Assembly (NCBI GenBank): GCA_012800735.1
Contig: JAAZIU010000022.1
Location: 108,923-172,922 of the forward strand
Direction: 5' to 3'
DNA: 64,000 nt
DNA from: Clostridiales bacterium
GTDB lineage: Bacteria > Bacillota > Clostridia > Oscillospirales > CAG-272
Positions within the stretch are counted from its first letter, which is position 1; every line of letters begins with the position of its first letter. The notes under the pieces are model-generated. The model did no database searches. It saw only the letters and a list, made by a program, of their open reading frames with translations, and was not told the origin of the DNA. Made by a program: the position numbers and the translations under genes. This document shows positions 51,565-60,631 of this stretch, one piece after another.

Positions 51565-51642
51565 GTCATTGTCGATACGTGAATATTCAAAGAAGCCGCC
51601 GGCAGCTGTTCCGGCGATTATATAAAAACGGAGGACGTACTT

Positions 51643-52776
51643 TTGGACAACATAACTGTTTTCTCGGACGGAACTCGCGACGCGACTTCGGCGCTGCAAA
51701 AGCTGCTTGACGGACGCGGATATATATATCTGCCGCAGGGGAGATATATAATCTCAAAACCGCTCGTAATCCGCGGCGGCACCTGCCTCAGCCTCGCTCC
51801 GCAGGCAACGGTGCGCCTTGCCGACGGCGCCAACTGCATGATGCTGATAACCGACCATACGGCGGAAAACCGCGACATCACAGTCGAGGGCGGCGTCTGG
51901 GACGGCAACTGCTCAATGCAGGCGCGCTGCTATGACCCGGAAAAATATTTTTACGGAACGGCGCTGCAGTTTCTCAACACCTTTGATCTGACCGTAAGAA
52001 ATCTCACCGTAAAAGACCCGGAAGCCTTCGCAATCCAGATAGCCGACGCCGAGCGATTCACGGTGGAAAATATCACCTTCGACTTCAACATGATGAAACC
52101 GAACATGGACGGCGTCCACGTTCAGGGCAGGGCGAGAAACGGCTTTATCCGCAACATCAAGGGCGCGACGAATGACGACATGGTCGCCCTCAACTGCGAC
52201 GACGGACTGAACGGCAAAGTTTATTCCGGCGATATCGAAAACATCGAAGTCGACGGCGTTTTCGCCGAGAACGGATATACCGCGGTGCGGCTGCTTTCCT
52301 GCGGCAGCCGGATGCGCAACGTGAAGATAAGCAACATCTTCGGCACCTACCGCTTCAACGGCGTGTCTTTCACCCATCACAACATAATCCCCGGAGCGCC
52401 TGTCTGGTTCGACAACATCACTTTAGACGGCATTTACGCTTCAAAAGCTCAGCAGACATACGAGACCGAATACGACAGAAACGCCCGCGACAGCACCGAC
52501 GAAGCGTACGGAGAGGGGGTAAACGACTGGGCGGTGCGGACGCAGTCAATCATCTGGTTCGCTCCCGGCGTAAAGTGCGGCAACGTAACGCTCCGCGATA
52601 TCCATCGCCTCGAAGAAGCGCAGACCGAAGCCGTTACAATCGACATCGACACAGATGTCGAGATCGAGCGGCTTTATATCGACGACGCGACCCAGAGGTT
52701 CGTCAACTGCCCGGAAATACCTCTTATCCGCAACCGCGGAGAGGTTAAAAAGCTCATTACAAACGCGATTGATTAA
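51643..52776 (+). CDS. GH28-like parallel beta-helix glycosidase
   Basis: A 377-residue right-handed beta-helix protein of the pectin-lyase fold. It starts with the Pec-lyase-type FSDGTRDATSALQKLLD and GYIYLPQGRYIIS. NMDGVHVQGR and GATNDDMVALNCDD hold the Asp cluster expected for a GH28-like (polygalacturonase/rhamnogalacturonase) site. TTG 51643 is the start, with GGAGGA 7 nt upstream. No signal peptide: an intracellular enzyme acting on short imported oligosaccharides. It is co-transcribed with the solute-binding lipoprotein 43 nt downstream, which likely delivers the substrate. The exact linkage is unknown. Confidence 0.78.
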   Translation: MDNITVFSDGTRDATSALQKLLDGRGYIYLPQGRYIISKPLVIRGGTCLSLAPQATVRLADGANCMMLITDHTAENRDITVEGGVWDGNCSMQARCYDPEKYFYGTALQFLNTFDLTVRNLTVKDPEAFAIQIADAERFTVENITFDFNMMKPNMDGVHVQGRARNGFIRNIKGATNDDMVALNCDDGLNGKVYSGDIENIEVDGVFAENGYTAVRLLSCGSRMRNVKISNIFGTYRFNGVSFTHHNIIPGAPVWFDNITLDGIYASKAQQTYETEYDRNARDSTDEAYGEGVNDWAVRTQSIIWFAPGVKCGNVTLRDIHRLEEAQTEAVTIDIDTDVEIERLYIDDATQRFVNCPEIPLIRNRGEVKKLITNAID

Positions 52777-52819
52777 GCGATAAACCAACGATTATATCAA
52801 AATTCAGAGGGGGATAATC

Positions 52820-54331
52820 ATGCTTAAAACAAAAATCATCTCCGCGTTTCTTGCCGCGCTGATGCTGATATCGGCCGCGCTCATCTCCGCCTGCGGAAAA
52901 ACCGAGACCGCGCCGACCTCCGATACCGGCGCAACCGAAGCGGAGACAACCGCCGCCGAAACGCTGTCCGAGCTTGACATCCGCGCCGCGGTGCCGGACG
53001 AGCTGCCGGAAGCCGACTTCGGCGGCTATAACTACCGCATAGTCTGCGAAAACGACCAGGACTGGTATTATTACAACGAAGAACAAACCGGCGACGTCAT
53101 AAACGACGCGGTATTTCTGCGCAACGCCTCCGTCGGGGAGCGCTTCAATTTTGAGCTCACCATAGCTAATTGCAGCGACTACGGCGCCAACGGCGGCTTT
53201 ATGCAGAAAGCCGTTCTTGCGGGCGACGACGCATTCGACCTTTGCTGCTCGCATATAGTAAACGTAAGCACCCTTGTAATAAAAGACATCTTCATGAACT
53301 GGTACGACATTCCCCACATCAACTTTGAAAAGCCGTGGTGGGCGCGTTCCAACATCGAAGACCTTACATACAACGGCGTTGCGATACTCGGAATCGGCGA
53401 CTACGCGCTTTCGGCTATCGGCCGTACCTACTGCATGTTCTTCAACCGCCGGCTGGCAGAATCCTACGGCATCGAAGGCATTTACGATACCGTCATGGAC
53501 GGCAAATGGACGATAGACAGGCTTTCCGAGCTGACGCAGGACATTTACCAGGACCTCAACAGCGACGAGAAGCGCGATGTCGAAGACTTCTACGGCTTCG
53601 CTACCGGGGTCGCCTCCAATGTCGGCGCTTATCTCTGGGCGTTTGAAAACCCGATCTGCAAAAAGGACAGCGACGGCAATATCGCGGTAGTAATGGCGAC
53701 TCCGAAGATGAGCGCAATGCTTGAGAAGCTCAACAAGATCATGTGGGAAAACCAGGGCACCTATTACAACAAAAATCACACCTCGAAGATCGACGCAGCG
53801 GCGGCGCACGTCGGCGGCCGCGACCTGTTTATCTACGGCAGAGCCATCTTTGCAAACGGCTATATCGACCAGGCTATCGACTTCTTCCGCGAAGTAGAAG
53901 ACGACTACGGCATCATCCCGTATCCGAAGTGGGATGAAAATCAGGCCGATTACCGCTCTCTCGTCGACGGCAACCACGCCGCTCTCGCAATCCCGAAGAC
54001 AACGGCCGACCTCGAGCGCGCCGGAATTATAATGGAAGCGCTGAACGCCGAAGGCTACAAGTCGGTCGTTCCCGTTTACATCGAGACGGCTCTTAAGGTA
54101 AAATACGCCCGCGACAACGAGTCGGTTCAGGTACTCGACATGCTCATCGCCAACCGCTACTTTGATTTCGGCTATGTCTACGACGGCTGGGCAGGCGGCT
54201 CCTTCTGGCTCGAAGGACTCGTCCAGGGCAACAAAAATGACTGGGAATCCCATTACGCCAAGAACGAAAAAAAGATGCTCGCGCATTACACCAAAGTCTT
54301 CGAATATTTCGAGGAAGTTGCCGCAGGCTAA
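52820..54331 (+). CDS. Extracellular solute-binding lipoprotein
   Basis: A 503-residue lipoprotein with a type II signal ending LISAC (Cys25), a Thr/Ala/Glu linker, LPEADFGGYNYRIV at about 62 and the EF-hand-like loop DLNSDEKRDVEDFYG, here with a Ser in the third ligand region. It is the clearest case of a lipoprotein linked to a glycosidase, being second in the operon with the GH28-like gene. Ligand probably a pectin- or glycan-derived oligosaccharide; no ABC permease is present. Terminator at 54344-54381. Confidence 0.87.
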   Translation: MLKTKIISAFLAALMLISAALISACGKTETAPTSDTGATEAETTAAETLSELDIRAAVPDELPEADFGGYNYRIVCENDQDWYYYNEEQTGDVINDAVFLRNASVGERFNFELTIANCSDYGANGGFMQKAVLAGDDAFDLCCSHIVNVSTLVIKDIFMNWYDIPHINFEKPWWARSNIEDLTYNGVAILGIGDYALSAIGRTYCMFFNRRLAESYGIEGIYDTVMDGKWTIDRLSELTQDIYQDLNSDEKRDVEDFYGFATGVASNVGAYLWAFENPICKKDSDGNIAVVMATPKMSAMLEKLNKIMWENQGTYYNKNHTSKIDAAAAHVGGRDLFIYGRAIFANGYIDQAIDFFREVEDDYGIIPYPKWDENQADYRSLVDGNHAALAIPKTTADLERAGIIMEALNAEGYKSVVPVYIETALKVKYARDNESVQVLDMLIANRYFDFGYVYDGWAGGSFWLEGLVQGNKNDWESHYAKNEKKMLAHYTKVFEYFEEVAAG

Positions 54332-54343
54332 AATCGATTTTTT

Positions 54344-54381
54344 CTCCGGGTGCGGAATTGCCGCGCCCGGAATATTTTTTT
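54344..54381 (+). terminator. Rho-independent terminator
   Basis: Stem CCGGGTGCGG / CCGCGCCCGG with a 5-nt loop followed by a T run. Confidence 0.88.
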
Positions 54382-54411
54382 ACGCGAAGGTAAAAATTCC
54401 CCTCGGCGTCA

Positions 54412-54440
54412 TTGTTTTTTTATATAATATATGGTATAAT
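54412..54440 (+). promoter_or_regulatory. Promoter of the MoxR operon
   Basis: TTGTTT (54412-54417), 17 bp, TATAAT (54435-54440). Confidence 0.7.
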
Positions 54441-54482
54441 TAACAAGTCGCAGGTAAAATCAACTCCGAAGGAGAAAGTGCT

Positions 54483-55502
54483 TTGGATAAAAAAGAAAAC
54501 GAAAAAAACGAAGTAATCGAAGAGATGCTCTACGACATCTCCGACAGCCTTATCGCTGAAGTCGAAAAGGTGGTAATAGGCAAGCGCGACGTCGTTGTCA
54601 TGCTGATAACGGCGCTTCTTGCGTCGGGACACGCGCTTATCGAAGACGTTCCCGGCGTCGGCAAAACAACTCTTGCCGCAGCCCTCGCCCGCGCCGCCGG
54701 ACTTTCCTACAAGCGGGCGCAGTTTACCCCCGACGTCATGGCATCCGACATAACCGGTTTCAACATATACAACCAGCAGGCGGGGCAGTTCGAGTTCCGG
54801 GAGGGACTTGTAATGTGCAACATCCTGCTTGCCGACGAAATCAACCGCGCCTCGCCGAAAACTCAGTCGGCGCTGCTTGAGGCGATGGAAGAGCGGCGGG
54901 TAACGGTAGACGGCCGGACCTATCAGCTTCCCGATCCGTTTATAGTCATCGCTACGGAAAACCCGACCGGCTTTGTCGGGACGTATCCTTTGCCGGAAGC
55001 TCAGCTTGACCGTTTCGCCGTCAAGCTCCGCATGGGCTACCCCTCGATGGAGGAAGAGATGAGGATAATTCGGGAAAGACGCGACGCCTCTCCGATTGAC
55101 GCTATTGTACCCGTCGCCGACATCGACAAGATAGTAGCGATGAGGGACGCCGCCGACAAGGTATATCTTGCGCCGGCGCTGTATAAATACATTGTGCTGC
55201 TCGTTTCGGCGACAAGAAAGCACCCGAAGCTTTCCCTCGGCGCTTCCCCACGCGCCTCGCTTATGCTGATGAAGATGGCGCAGGCGTACGCATTCATGCA
55301 CCGCCGGGACTATGTGCTGCCGGAGGATATCGCGTCGCTCTACCGCACCGTTATCTCCCACCGCCTTATCCTTTCTCAGGAGGCGAAGATAGCGAGGGTT
55401 GACACCAACGCGGTGCTGACCGAGATTCTTCACGACACCGCCGTCCCGTACGACAGCGGCGAAAAACCTGTTTTCTCCCCTCCGGGCGGAGATAAAAAAT
55501 GA
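54483..55502 (+). CDS. MoxR-family AAA+ ATPase
   Basis: A 339-residue MoxR ATPase. Walker A is EDVPGVGKTTLA, Walker B is LLADEINRASPKTQSALLEAMEE, and sensor residues follow in VIATENPTGFVGTYPLPEAQLDRF. MoxR proteins act as chaperones for metal-binding or secreted partner proteins. TTG 54483 starts translation behind AAGGAGAA. The stop overlaps the DUF58 gene (ATGA), and the three-gene order MoxR-DUF58-transglutaminase is conserved widely. Its own client is unknown. Confidence 0.93.
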   Translation: MDKKENEKNEVIEEMLYDISDSLIAEVEKVVIGKRDVVVMLITALLASGHALIEDVPGVGKTTLAAALARAAGLSYKRAQFTPDVMASDITGFNIYNQQAGQFEFREGLVMCNILLADEINRASPKTQSALLEAMEERRVTVDGRTYQLPDPFIVIATENPTGFVGTYPLPEAQLDRFAVKLRMGYPSMEEEMRIIRERRDASPIDAIVPVADIDKIVAMRDAADKVYLAPALYKYIVLLVSATRKHPKLSLGASPRASLMLMKMAQAYAFMHRRDYVLPEDIASLYRTVISHRLILSQEAKIARVDTNAVLTEILHDTAVPYDSGEKPVFSPPGGDKK

Positions 55503-56914
55503 CCGGCGTAAAAAAGACCGCTCCCCGCCGCTCCCGCAAAAAGGATAACGGGCTCAGATACGATACCGTTCCGAAAAAACGGCTGCGCTTCGGGGTGGGA
55601 GGGGGCTTTTACGTCTGGCTGTTCGCGCTGTTTTTCGGGCTTGTCTTTACTCAGGCGCTGCATTCGAGCATGTCGGGACTTTTCTTTGTTTCGGCGATGC
55701 TGCTGCCCGTCGGAGCGCTTATCTATATTTTAATCGGCCTGCCGCAGCTTACCGCTTCCGCCTCCTCCGACGACGGGGAAGTCGAAAAGTACGCAAAGAC
55801 GGCTTTCACCGTCTATGTCGAAAACCCGCTGCCGCTGCCTTATCCTTTCGTCGACGTCGATATAACCGTCCCTTCCGACCACGCCGTCAGATGCGAAAGC
55901 CGGCGGCTGACCCTATCTCTCGCTCCTTTCGCGCTTTACGAGCTGAAAACTCCGGTCGTTTTTTCATATAGGGGACGCTATGAAATCGGCGTCAAGTCTC
56001 TTTATATCTGGGATTTGCTCCGTATCTTCCGAATCCGCGCCGATATCGACTCGGAAGCCTCGGTATTTGTCGTTCCGCGGCGGATAACCCTTGAAGGCCC
56101 GCCGGACACCGGCTCGGCCGACGTCGACTCCGATTCGTCAAAATCAGTGATAGGCGCCGAACGCTCCGAGATGAACGATGTCCGCAGCTACCGCCAGGGC
56201 GACCATATGAAGCAGATCCACTGGAAACTCAGCTCAAAGCAGCAGGAGCTTGTCTCAAAGGAATACACGATGAACAGCGGCAAAACCGCCTATCTTTTAG
56301 TGGATATGTACCCGCGCTGGGACAGTTCCGACCCGGAACAATGTGACGACGACGTAAACGAATACGCCGCCGACACCGTCGTCGAATGTACCATCGCCGT
56401 CGCGATGCGGGAGCTTAACAACCGCAACAGCTGCACCATGCTCTGGTACGACGACCGCAGCCCCTCCGATGTGGCGGTATATTCGATGGAATCCCCTCTC
56501 GACTTCGAAAAAGTCTATCCGGTAATCGCGACCGCGCCGCTTTCAACGACGGCGCATAAGATATCTGATCTCGCCGCCCTGACGGACGGCGCGAGGGCTA
56601 TCGCTCTGCTCTTTGTCACCCCCCGCCTCGACGCCGAGATCGTCTCGGAGCTGATATTTGCCTGCGCCTCCTCCGGAATTTCCGCAATCAGCGGTACGCT
56701 TAAAGTCTATTACTGCCCGCCGGAGCCGAAGGTGCGGAATTTCGACCGCGAACTTGAGCGCCGCTGTCTCGAGCAGCTTGCCGCCTCCGGCATCAAAGTC
56801 GAAAAAGTGACGGAGGAGTCCCTTTCTTCCGGAATTATCTCATATGATACGGACATCACCGATACAACGGGCGAAGACGACGCCGGAGAAGACGAAATCG
56901 AAGCGGCCGGATAA
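55499..56914 (+). CDS. DUF58 domain protein
   Basis: A 471-residue membrane protein: two hydrophobic segments at about 36-55 and 58-80, then a beta-rich domain and the DUF58 block (SEMNDVRSYRQGDHMKQIHW, then KLSSKQQELVSKEY), followed by a vWA-like YLLVDMYPRWD. The acidic C-terminus is low-complexity. It works with MoxR, to which it is translationally coupled by a 4-nt overlap, and precedes the transglutaminase gene by 28 nt. Role unknown, probably envelope-related. Confidence 0.9.
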   Translation: MTGVKKTAPRRSRKKDNGLRYDTVPKKRLRFGVGGGFYVWLFALFFGLVFTQALHSSMSGLFFVSAMLLPVGALIYILIGLPQLTASASSDDGEVEKYAKTAFTVYVENPLPLPYPFVDVDITVPSDHAVRCESRRLTLSLAPFALYELKTPVVFSYRGRYEIGVKSLYIWDLLRIFRIRADIDSEASVFVVPRRITLEGPPDTGSADVDSDSSKSVIGAERSEMNDVRSYRQGDHMKQIHWKLSSKQQELVSKEYTMNSGKTAYLLVDMYPRWDSSDPEQCDDDVNEYAADTVVECTIAVAMRELNNRNSCTMLWYDDRSPSDVAVYSMESPLDFEKVYPVIATAPLSTTAHKISDLAALTDGARAIALLFVTPRLDAEIVSELIFACASSGISAISGTLKVYYCPPEPKVRNFDRELERRCLEQLAASGIKVEKVTEESLSSGIISYDTDITDTTGEDDAGEDEIEAAG

Positions 56915-56942
56915 CGCCTTTTTGCGCGGAAAGTGATGGATA

Positions 56943-59900
56943 ATGAATAAAAACAATTTTTCCTCAGCCGGATATACGGTCAGACGAATAAAGACGGCGC
57001 CGGCGCTTCCGCTCGCCCCGGAAAGGCAGCGGCTCAGCTCGTCGGAAGCCGGCGATGCGGCGCGCGCGCTGCTCGGTTATCTGCTTCGGGCGGCGGTTGC
57101 TTTTGTCGCATCTTTTGCCCTGATTATGTTCATCCGCGACGCCTTCGACCTCGACAAATTAGGTTCCCCTCTCCCGGAAGGCGCGACGGCGCTGGCTCAG
57201 TATATGTATGAGCTGAGCGGCGGTCTTGAAAGCGGCGTCACCGGTCTTTTTGTGCTGCTTCTCTCGTTTGCCTTTACCTTCTTTTTCGCTTTCATGGCGT
57301 ATAATAAGACAACCGCGGCCATCGGCGTCGGCGTTATGGGAGTCGGAGCCGGAATATATTTCGCGGCGGTCAAAAGCCCGATTGCCGTACTGCGCAACTC
57401 CTTTTACTGCCTTTGGAACGCCGTCATGGGGCGGCTGCTCAACGCGGGATATCGGGCGGCGGACCTTATCCGTTACGACAACGTAATATCGGAAGGCTAT
57501 GAAGTCGGCGACGGGACGCTGATGCGGACGGCGGTCGCGCTGCTTATCATGATTTACTGCGCCGTTTTCGTCTTTTCGCTTGTCAAAAAGACCCGCCTGC
57601 TGCCGGCGTTTATCCTCGGACTTGCGACGGTTATCGGCGTATTTACCTATAATGTCGCGTCAAATAACTGGTATTTTGCGCTGATACTCGCCGCCATGTG
57701 CGGAATGCTCGCGCTTAAGCTGTACGACCGCCATTATGTTTCGGTCGGATTGCCGGACAAAAAAGATAAAAAAGAAAAAAAAGAAAAAAAGTCATCCGAA
57801 ACAGTTGAACTCGACGCCGTTTCATCGGACGCCGCGGATACACTCACCGCTGAAGACAAGGAAGAGAAAAAGAAAAAACTCAAAAAACAGCTTCGGCGGC
57901 GCCGGCGCAGATACGCGCTCGGCGGTTACGCGGGAGCCGCCTGCATGGCGCTCGTCTTTCTCATGATCGCGCTCCCGGCGGCTTCGATAAAGGGCAGATG
58001 GGCGTATTACGAGAAGATATCTCAGCGGCTCAGCTATTTTGACGCCGTCGCCAGCTCCTTTATAATCGGGGAGACGCCGAACCAGGGAGATTTGGGATAT
58101 CTGGGCAATCTCGACACCCTCAACGCCCGCGACGTCGACGCCGAAAGCCATCATTTCACCGGCCGGGAAATGCTGAATATCGAGACTTCCTATCCCTATC
58201 CGCTCTATCTGCGCTCCTGGGTGGGAACATATTTTCAGAAGGACATCTGGTACTCGGCGACAACCGACGACGTCGCGAGGTATAAAAGCCGCTTTGGGAA
58301 TGATTTTGTCCCGGAGCAGGTAATGAAAAGTTTTTACGATATCGTAGCTCCCAACAGCACCCGCGTCAACTCCCTTACCTCTCATTACGACCGGATAAAA
58401 GACGGTTTTGTCACCGTCTCCGTCGACATGAGGAACGTCTCCAGTTCCGGCAACCTGCTTTTCATCCCCTCGTATATGAACCCCGACTTCGGACTTATGC
58501 GGCGCGGCGAGAGCGACACCGAGGCGCCGACCGGATATGAAGAAGAATACAAGAACTATTACGAAGGCATATACACGACCGGCTGGCTTAATATAAACAA
58601 GGAATACCGCGTTTCCGCCTTCCTTCCGAGCTACCGCTCCCCGACCTACGCAAAGACATTGAGAGAGCAGCTCGACGCCTATAAAAAAGCGGTGTATATG
58701 ATAAAGATGGCGGAATCCGGCACAGACCCGGAAATTATTCAGATGCTGGATTCCCTGGAATTGGTCGAAGACAATACGATGACCGGCATACTTGAACCGG
58801 AGCCGATACCGAAACCCGACGCCGCCGCCCGCGCCTTTGAGAGTTATCTCGCCTTAAGCGAGTCGGAAAAGAAGGAATTTGTCAGGAAAAACATAGACAT
58901 TCCCGCGGATTACGAAGACTTTGTCCGCTCGACTTATTTAGGAAAGGTTGAAAACAAGGCAGTCATCGACGCCTGCTATAAAGTCATCGCAAATCTTAAA
59001 GAAGAATATCCCGAAGAGATGGCGGAGGTTGAAGTCGAACCGGGAGTTTACGACAGGGGAATACTCTACCAGGTTCTGCCTTATGAGACCGTCCGCGCCG
59101 TCATTGACTATTTAAGCGAAAACAACACCTATACCCTTTCTCCGGCAGTCCCGAAGAACCGCGCGAAGGACGCTGTCTCCATCTTTCTTGAAGACACCCA
59201 CGAGGGCTACTGCGTTCAGTTCGCCACGACATCGGCGCTGATGCTGCGGGTATTGGGCTTCCCGACCCGCTACTGCGAGGGGTACATAGTCACCGATTTT
59301 GAGCGCAACGACATGTCGTCGGCAGCCGCCGAAAGCAACAAAAAAAAGGGGATTGTCAACCGCTATTCGGCGTCGATCCGCGACTGGGACGCCCACGCCT
59401 GGATCGAATGCTACATCTCCGGCCGCGGCTGGATGCAGTTCGAAACCACACCGCAGTATTACGACTCGATGTATAAGCCGTATGAGGCGACGTCAAGCTA
59501 TACATCCCATTCAACTCCGCGCCAATATGATTTGGAGCCGCTTTCCGAAGAGCCCGACGACGGTGTCGTGATTGTCAGAAAGACGGAATACGGCGGGGTT
59601 ATCATAGGTCTGGCGATATTTGTCGCCGCCATAGTGGCGCTTATATTATTCATCCGCCGCCTCAAGCGCAAGGCCGATGACAACGACTTCCGGCGTACTC
59701 ACGACATAACCAACACCCGTCAGGAGGAGCTCGAGGAAGAAGAGATACACCGCCTCGCCCTGAATCTGGCGGAAGACATCTTCGACGCCTGCGCCGCCGC
59801 CGGCATTGTCCCGAAAAAGGGAGAGCTGCCGACTGAATTCGCAGTCCGAGCGCAAACGGAGCTCGAAGAATTCACCGCCAAGCGCCGCGCCCGCGAAGAC

Positions 59901-60110
59901 CTTGTTACAAGGCTTGCATTATCCGAATCGGAAGGAATAAAGCTCCCCGACGTTATGCCGATAATCGAAGCTGCGCGCTTCGGCGGAAAGGTAAGTCTTG
60001 AGCAGCTCCGCCTCTGCGCCGACTACTACCGGGCGCTGAGAGTAAGGGTAACCGAGTCGTTGAGCCTGCCGGAGAGGTTTGTCGCAAAGCATATCAAATT
60101 GATGATATAA
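56943..60110 (+). CDS. Membrane-anchored transglutaminase-like protein
   Basis: A 1055-residue protein of the TgpA/DUF3488-transglutaminase type. Six to seven transmembrane helices occupy residues ~45-265. A Lys/Glu-rich cytoplasmic loop (about 270-325) leads into another helix at about 335, then a large extracellular domain with the transglutaminase core. Catalytic Cys (about 757) lies in EGYCVQFAT, His (about 818) in DAHAWIE, and FETTP follows. A C-terminal helix (about 880) and a helical cytoplasmic tail close it. It may process or crosslink surface proteins or peptides; the operon partners MoxR and DUF58 fit this widespread module. Confidence 0.88.
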   Translation: MNKNNFSSAGYTVRRIKTAPALPLAPERQRLSSSEAGDAARALLGYLLRAAVAFVASFALIMFIRDAFDLDKLGSPLPEGATALAQYMYELSGGLESGVTGLFVLLLSFAFTFFFAFMAYNKTTAAIGVGVMGVGAGIYFAAVKSPIAVLRNSFYCLWNAVMGRLLNAGYRAADLIRYDNVISEGYEVGDGTLMRTAVALLIMIYCAVFVFSLVKKTRLLPAFILGLATVIGVFTYNVASNNWYFALILAAMCGMLALKLYDRHYVSVGLPDKKDKKEKKEKKSSETVELDAVSSDAADTLTAEDKEEKKKKLKKQLRRRRRRYALGGYAGAACMALVFLMIALPAASIKGRWAYYEKISQRLSYFDAVASSFIIGETPNQGDLGYLGNLDTLNARDVDAESHHFTGREMLNIETSYPYPLYLRSWVGTYFQKDIWYSATTDDVARYKSRFGNDFVPEQVMKSFYDIVAPNSTRVNSLTSHYDRIKDGFVTVSVDMRNVSSSGNLLFIPSYMNPDFGLMRRGESDTEAPTGYEEEYKNYYEGIYTTGWLNINKEYRVSAFLPSYRSPTYAKTLREQLDAYKKAVYMIKMAESGTDPEIIQMLDSLELVEDNTMTGILEPEPIPKPDAAARAFESYLALSESEKKEFVRKNIDIPADYEDFVRSTYLGKVENKAVIDACYKVIANLKEEYPEEMAEVEVEPGVYDRGILYQVLPYETVRAVIDYLSENNTYTLSPAVPKNRAKDAVSIFLEDTHEGYCVQFATTSALMLRVLGFPTRYCEGYIVTDFERNDMSSAAAESNKKKGIVNRYSASIRDWDAHAWIECYISGRGWMQFETTPQYYDSMYKPYEATSSYTSHSTPRQYDLEPLSEEPDDGVVIVRKTEYGGVIIGLAIFVAAIVALILFIRRLKRKADDNDFRRTHDITNTRQEELEEEEIHRLALNLAEDIFDACAAAGIVPKKGELPTEFAVRAQTELEEFTAKRRAREDLVTRLALSESEGIKLPDVMPIIEAARFGGKVSLEQLRLCADYYRALRVRVTESLSLPERFVAKHIKLMI

Positions 60111-60247
60111 TAACGGCAAAAAACGCCGGATTCGCCCGCAAAAAGACGACGAACCGGAAATCGGAGAAATTTCAAGTCCTATGCTCGCATAACAATATAT
60201 TATTTGGAAAATAATATATAAAAATAAAAACAAAAAAACGGTGCAAC

Positions 60248-60319
60248 ATGCAGGAAAACGCCCACGAAAAAACAACCAAGTTAAAACTTGACGAGATTTC
60301 CAGCCCTATGCTTGCATAG
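60248..60319 (+). CDS. 23-residue frame, Mini-III N-terminus copy 1
   Basis: Starts MQENAHEKTTKLKL and ends EISSPMLA before TAG. It equals the Mini-III N-terminus with a few changes. It carries the same leader as the real gene; translation is uncertain. Confidence 0.5.
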   Translation: MQENAHEKTTKLKLDEISSPMLA

Positions 60320-60374
60320 CAATATATTATTTGAAAAATAATATATAAAAATAAAAACAAAATAACGGTACGAA

Positions 60375-60446
60375 ATGCAGGAAAACGCCTACGAAAAAAC
60401 AAACAAGTTGAAACTCGACGAAATTTCAAGCCCTATGCTTACATAA
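60375..60446 (+). CDS. 23-residue frame, Mini-III N-terminus copy 2
   Basis: Starts MQENAYEKTNKLKL and ends EISSPMLT before TAA. Compared with copy 1, four changes are silent, the stop changes TAG to TAA, and three alter residues. Confidence 0.5.
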   Translation: MQENAYEKTNKLKLDEISSPMLT

Positions 60447-60502
60447 AAATATATTATTTGAAAAATAATATATAAAAAATAAAAACAAAATAACGGTACG
60501 AA

Positions 60503-60574
60503 ATGCAGGAAAACGCCCACGAAAAAACAAACAAGTTAAAACTCGACGAAATTTCAAGCCCTATGCTTACATAA
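60503..60574 (+). CDS. 23-residue frame, Mini-III N-terminus copy 3
   Basis: Starts MQENAHEKTNKLKL and ends EISSPMLT before TAA. It is closest to copy 2. Confidence 0.5.
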   Translation: MQENAHEKTNKLKLDEISSPMLT

Positions 60575-60631
60575 AAATATATTATTTGAAAAATAATATA
60601 TAAAAAACAAAAAACAAAATAACGGTACACC

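Larger units (their letters stand above)
60166..60631 (+). repeat. Tandem array of the Mini-III gene 5' end
   Basis: Units of 127-129 bp repeat upstream of the Mini-III gene. Each has an AT hairpin with an 11-bp stem (ATATATTATTT / AAATAATATAT), an A-rich spacer, an ACGGT-type leader, an ATG and the first codons of the gene; each 72-nt frame closes with a stop at the point where the intact gene continues. ATGs lie at 60248, 60375 and 60503, then 60632 for the intact gene. A partial unit before 60248 contains the matching end of a fifth frame (EISSPMLA-stop at 60192). The array fills the 521-bp gap before the gene. Confidence 0.93.

Noticed and set aside
52757..54286. 509-codon reverse frame opposite the solute-binding lipoprotein
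   Set aside because: Shadow caused by codon bias; the forward gene has lipobox, EF-hand-like loop, promoter and terminator.
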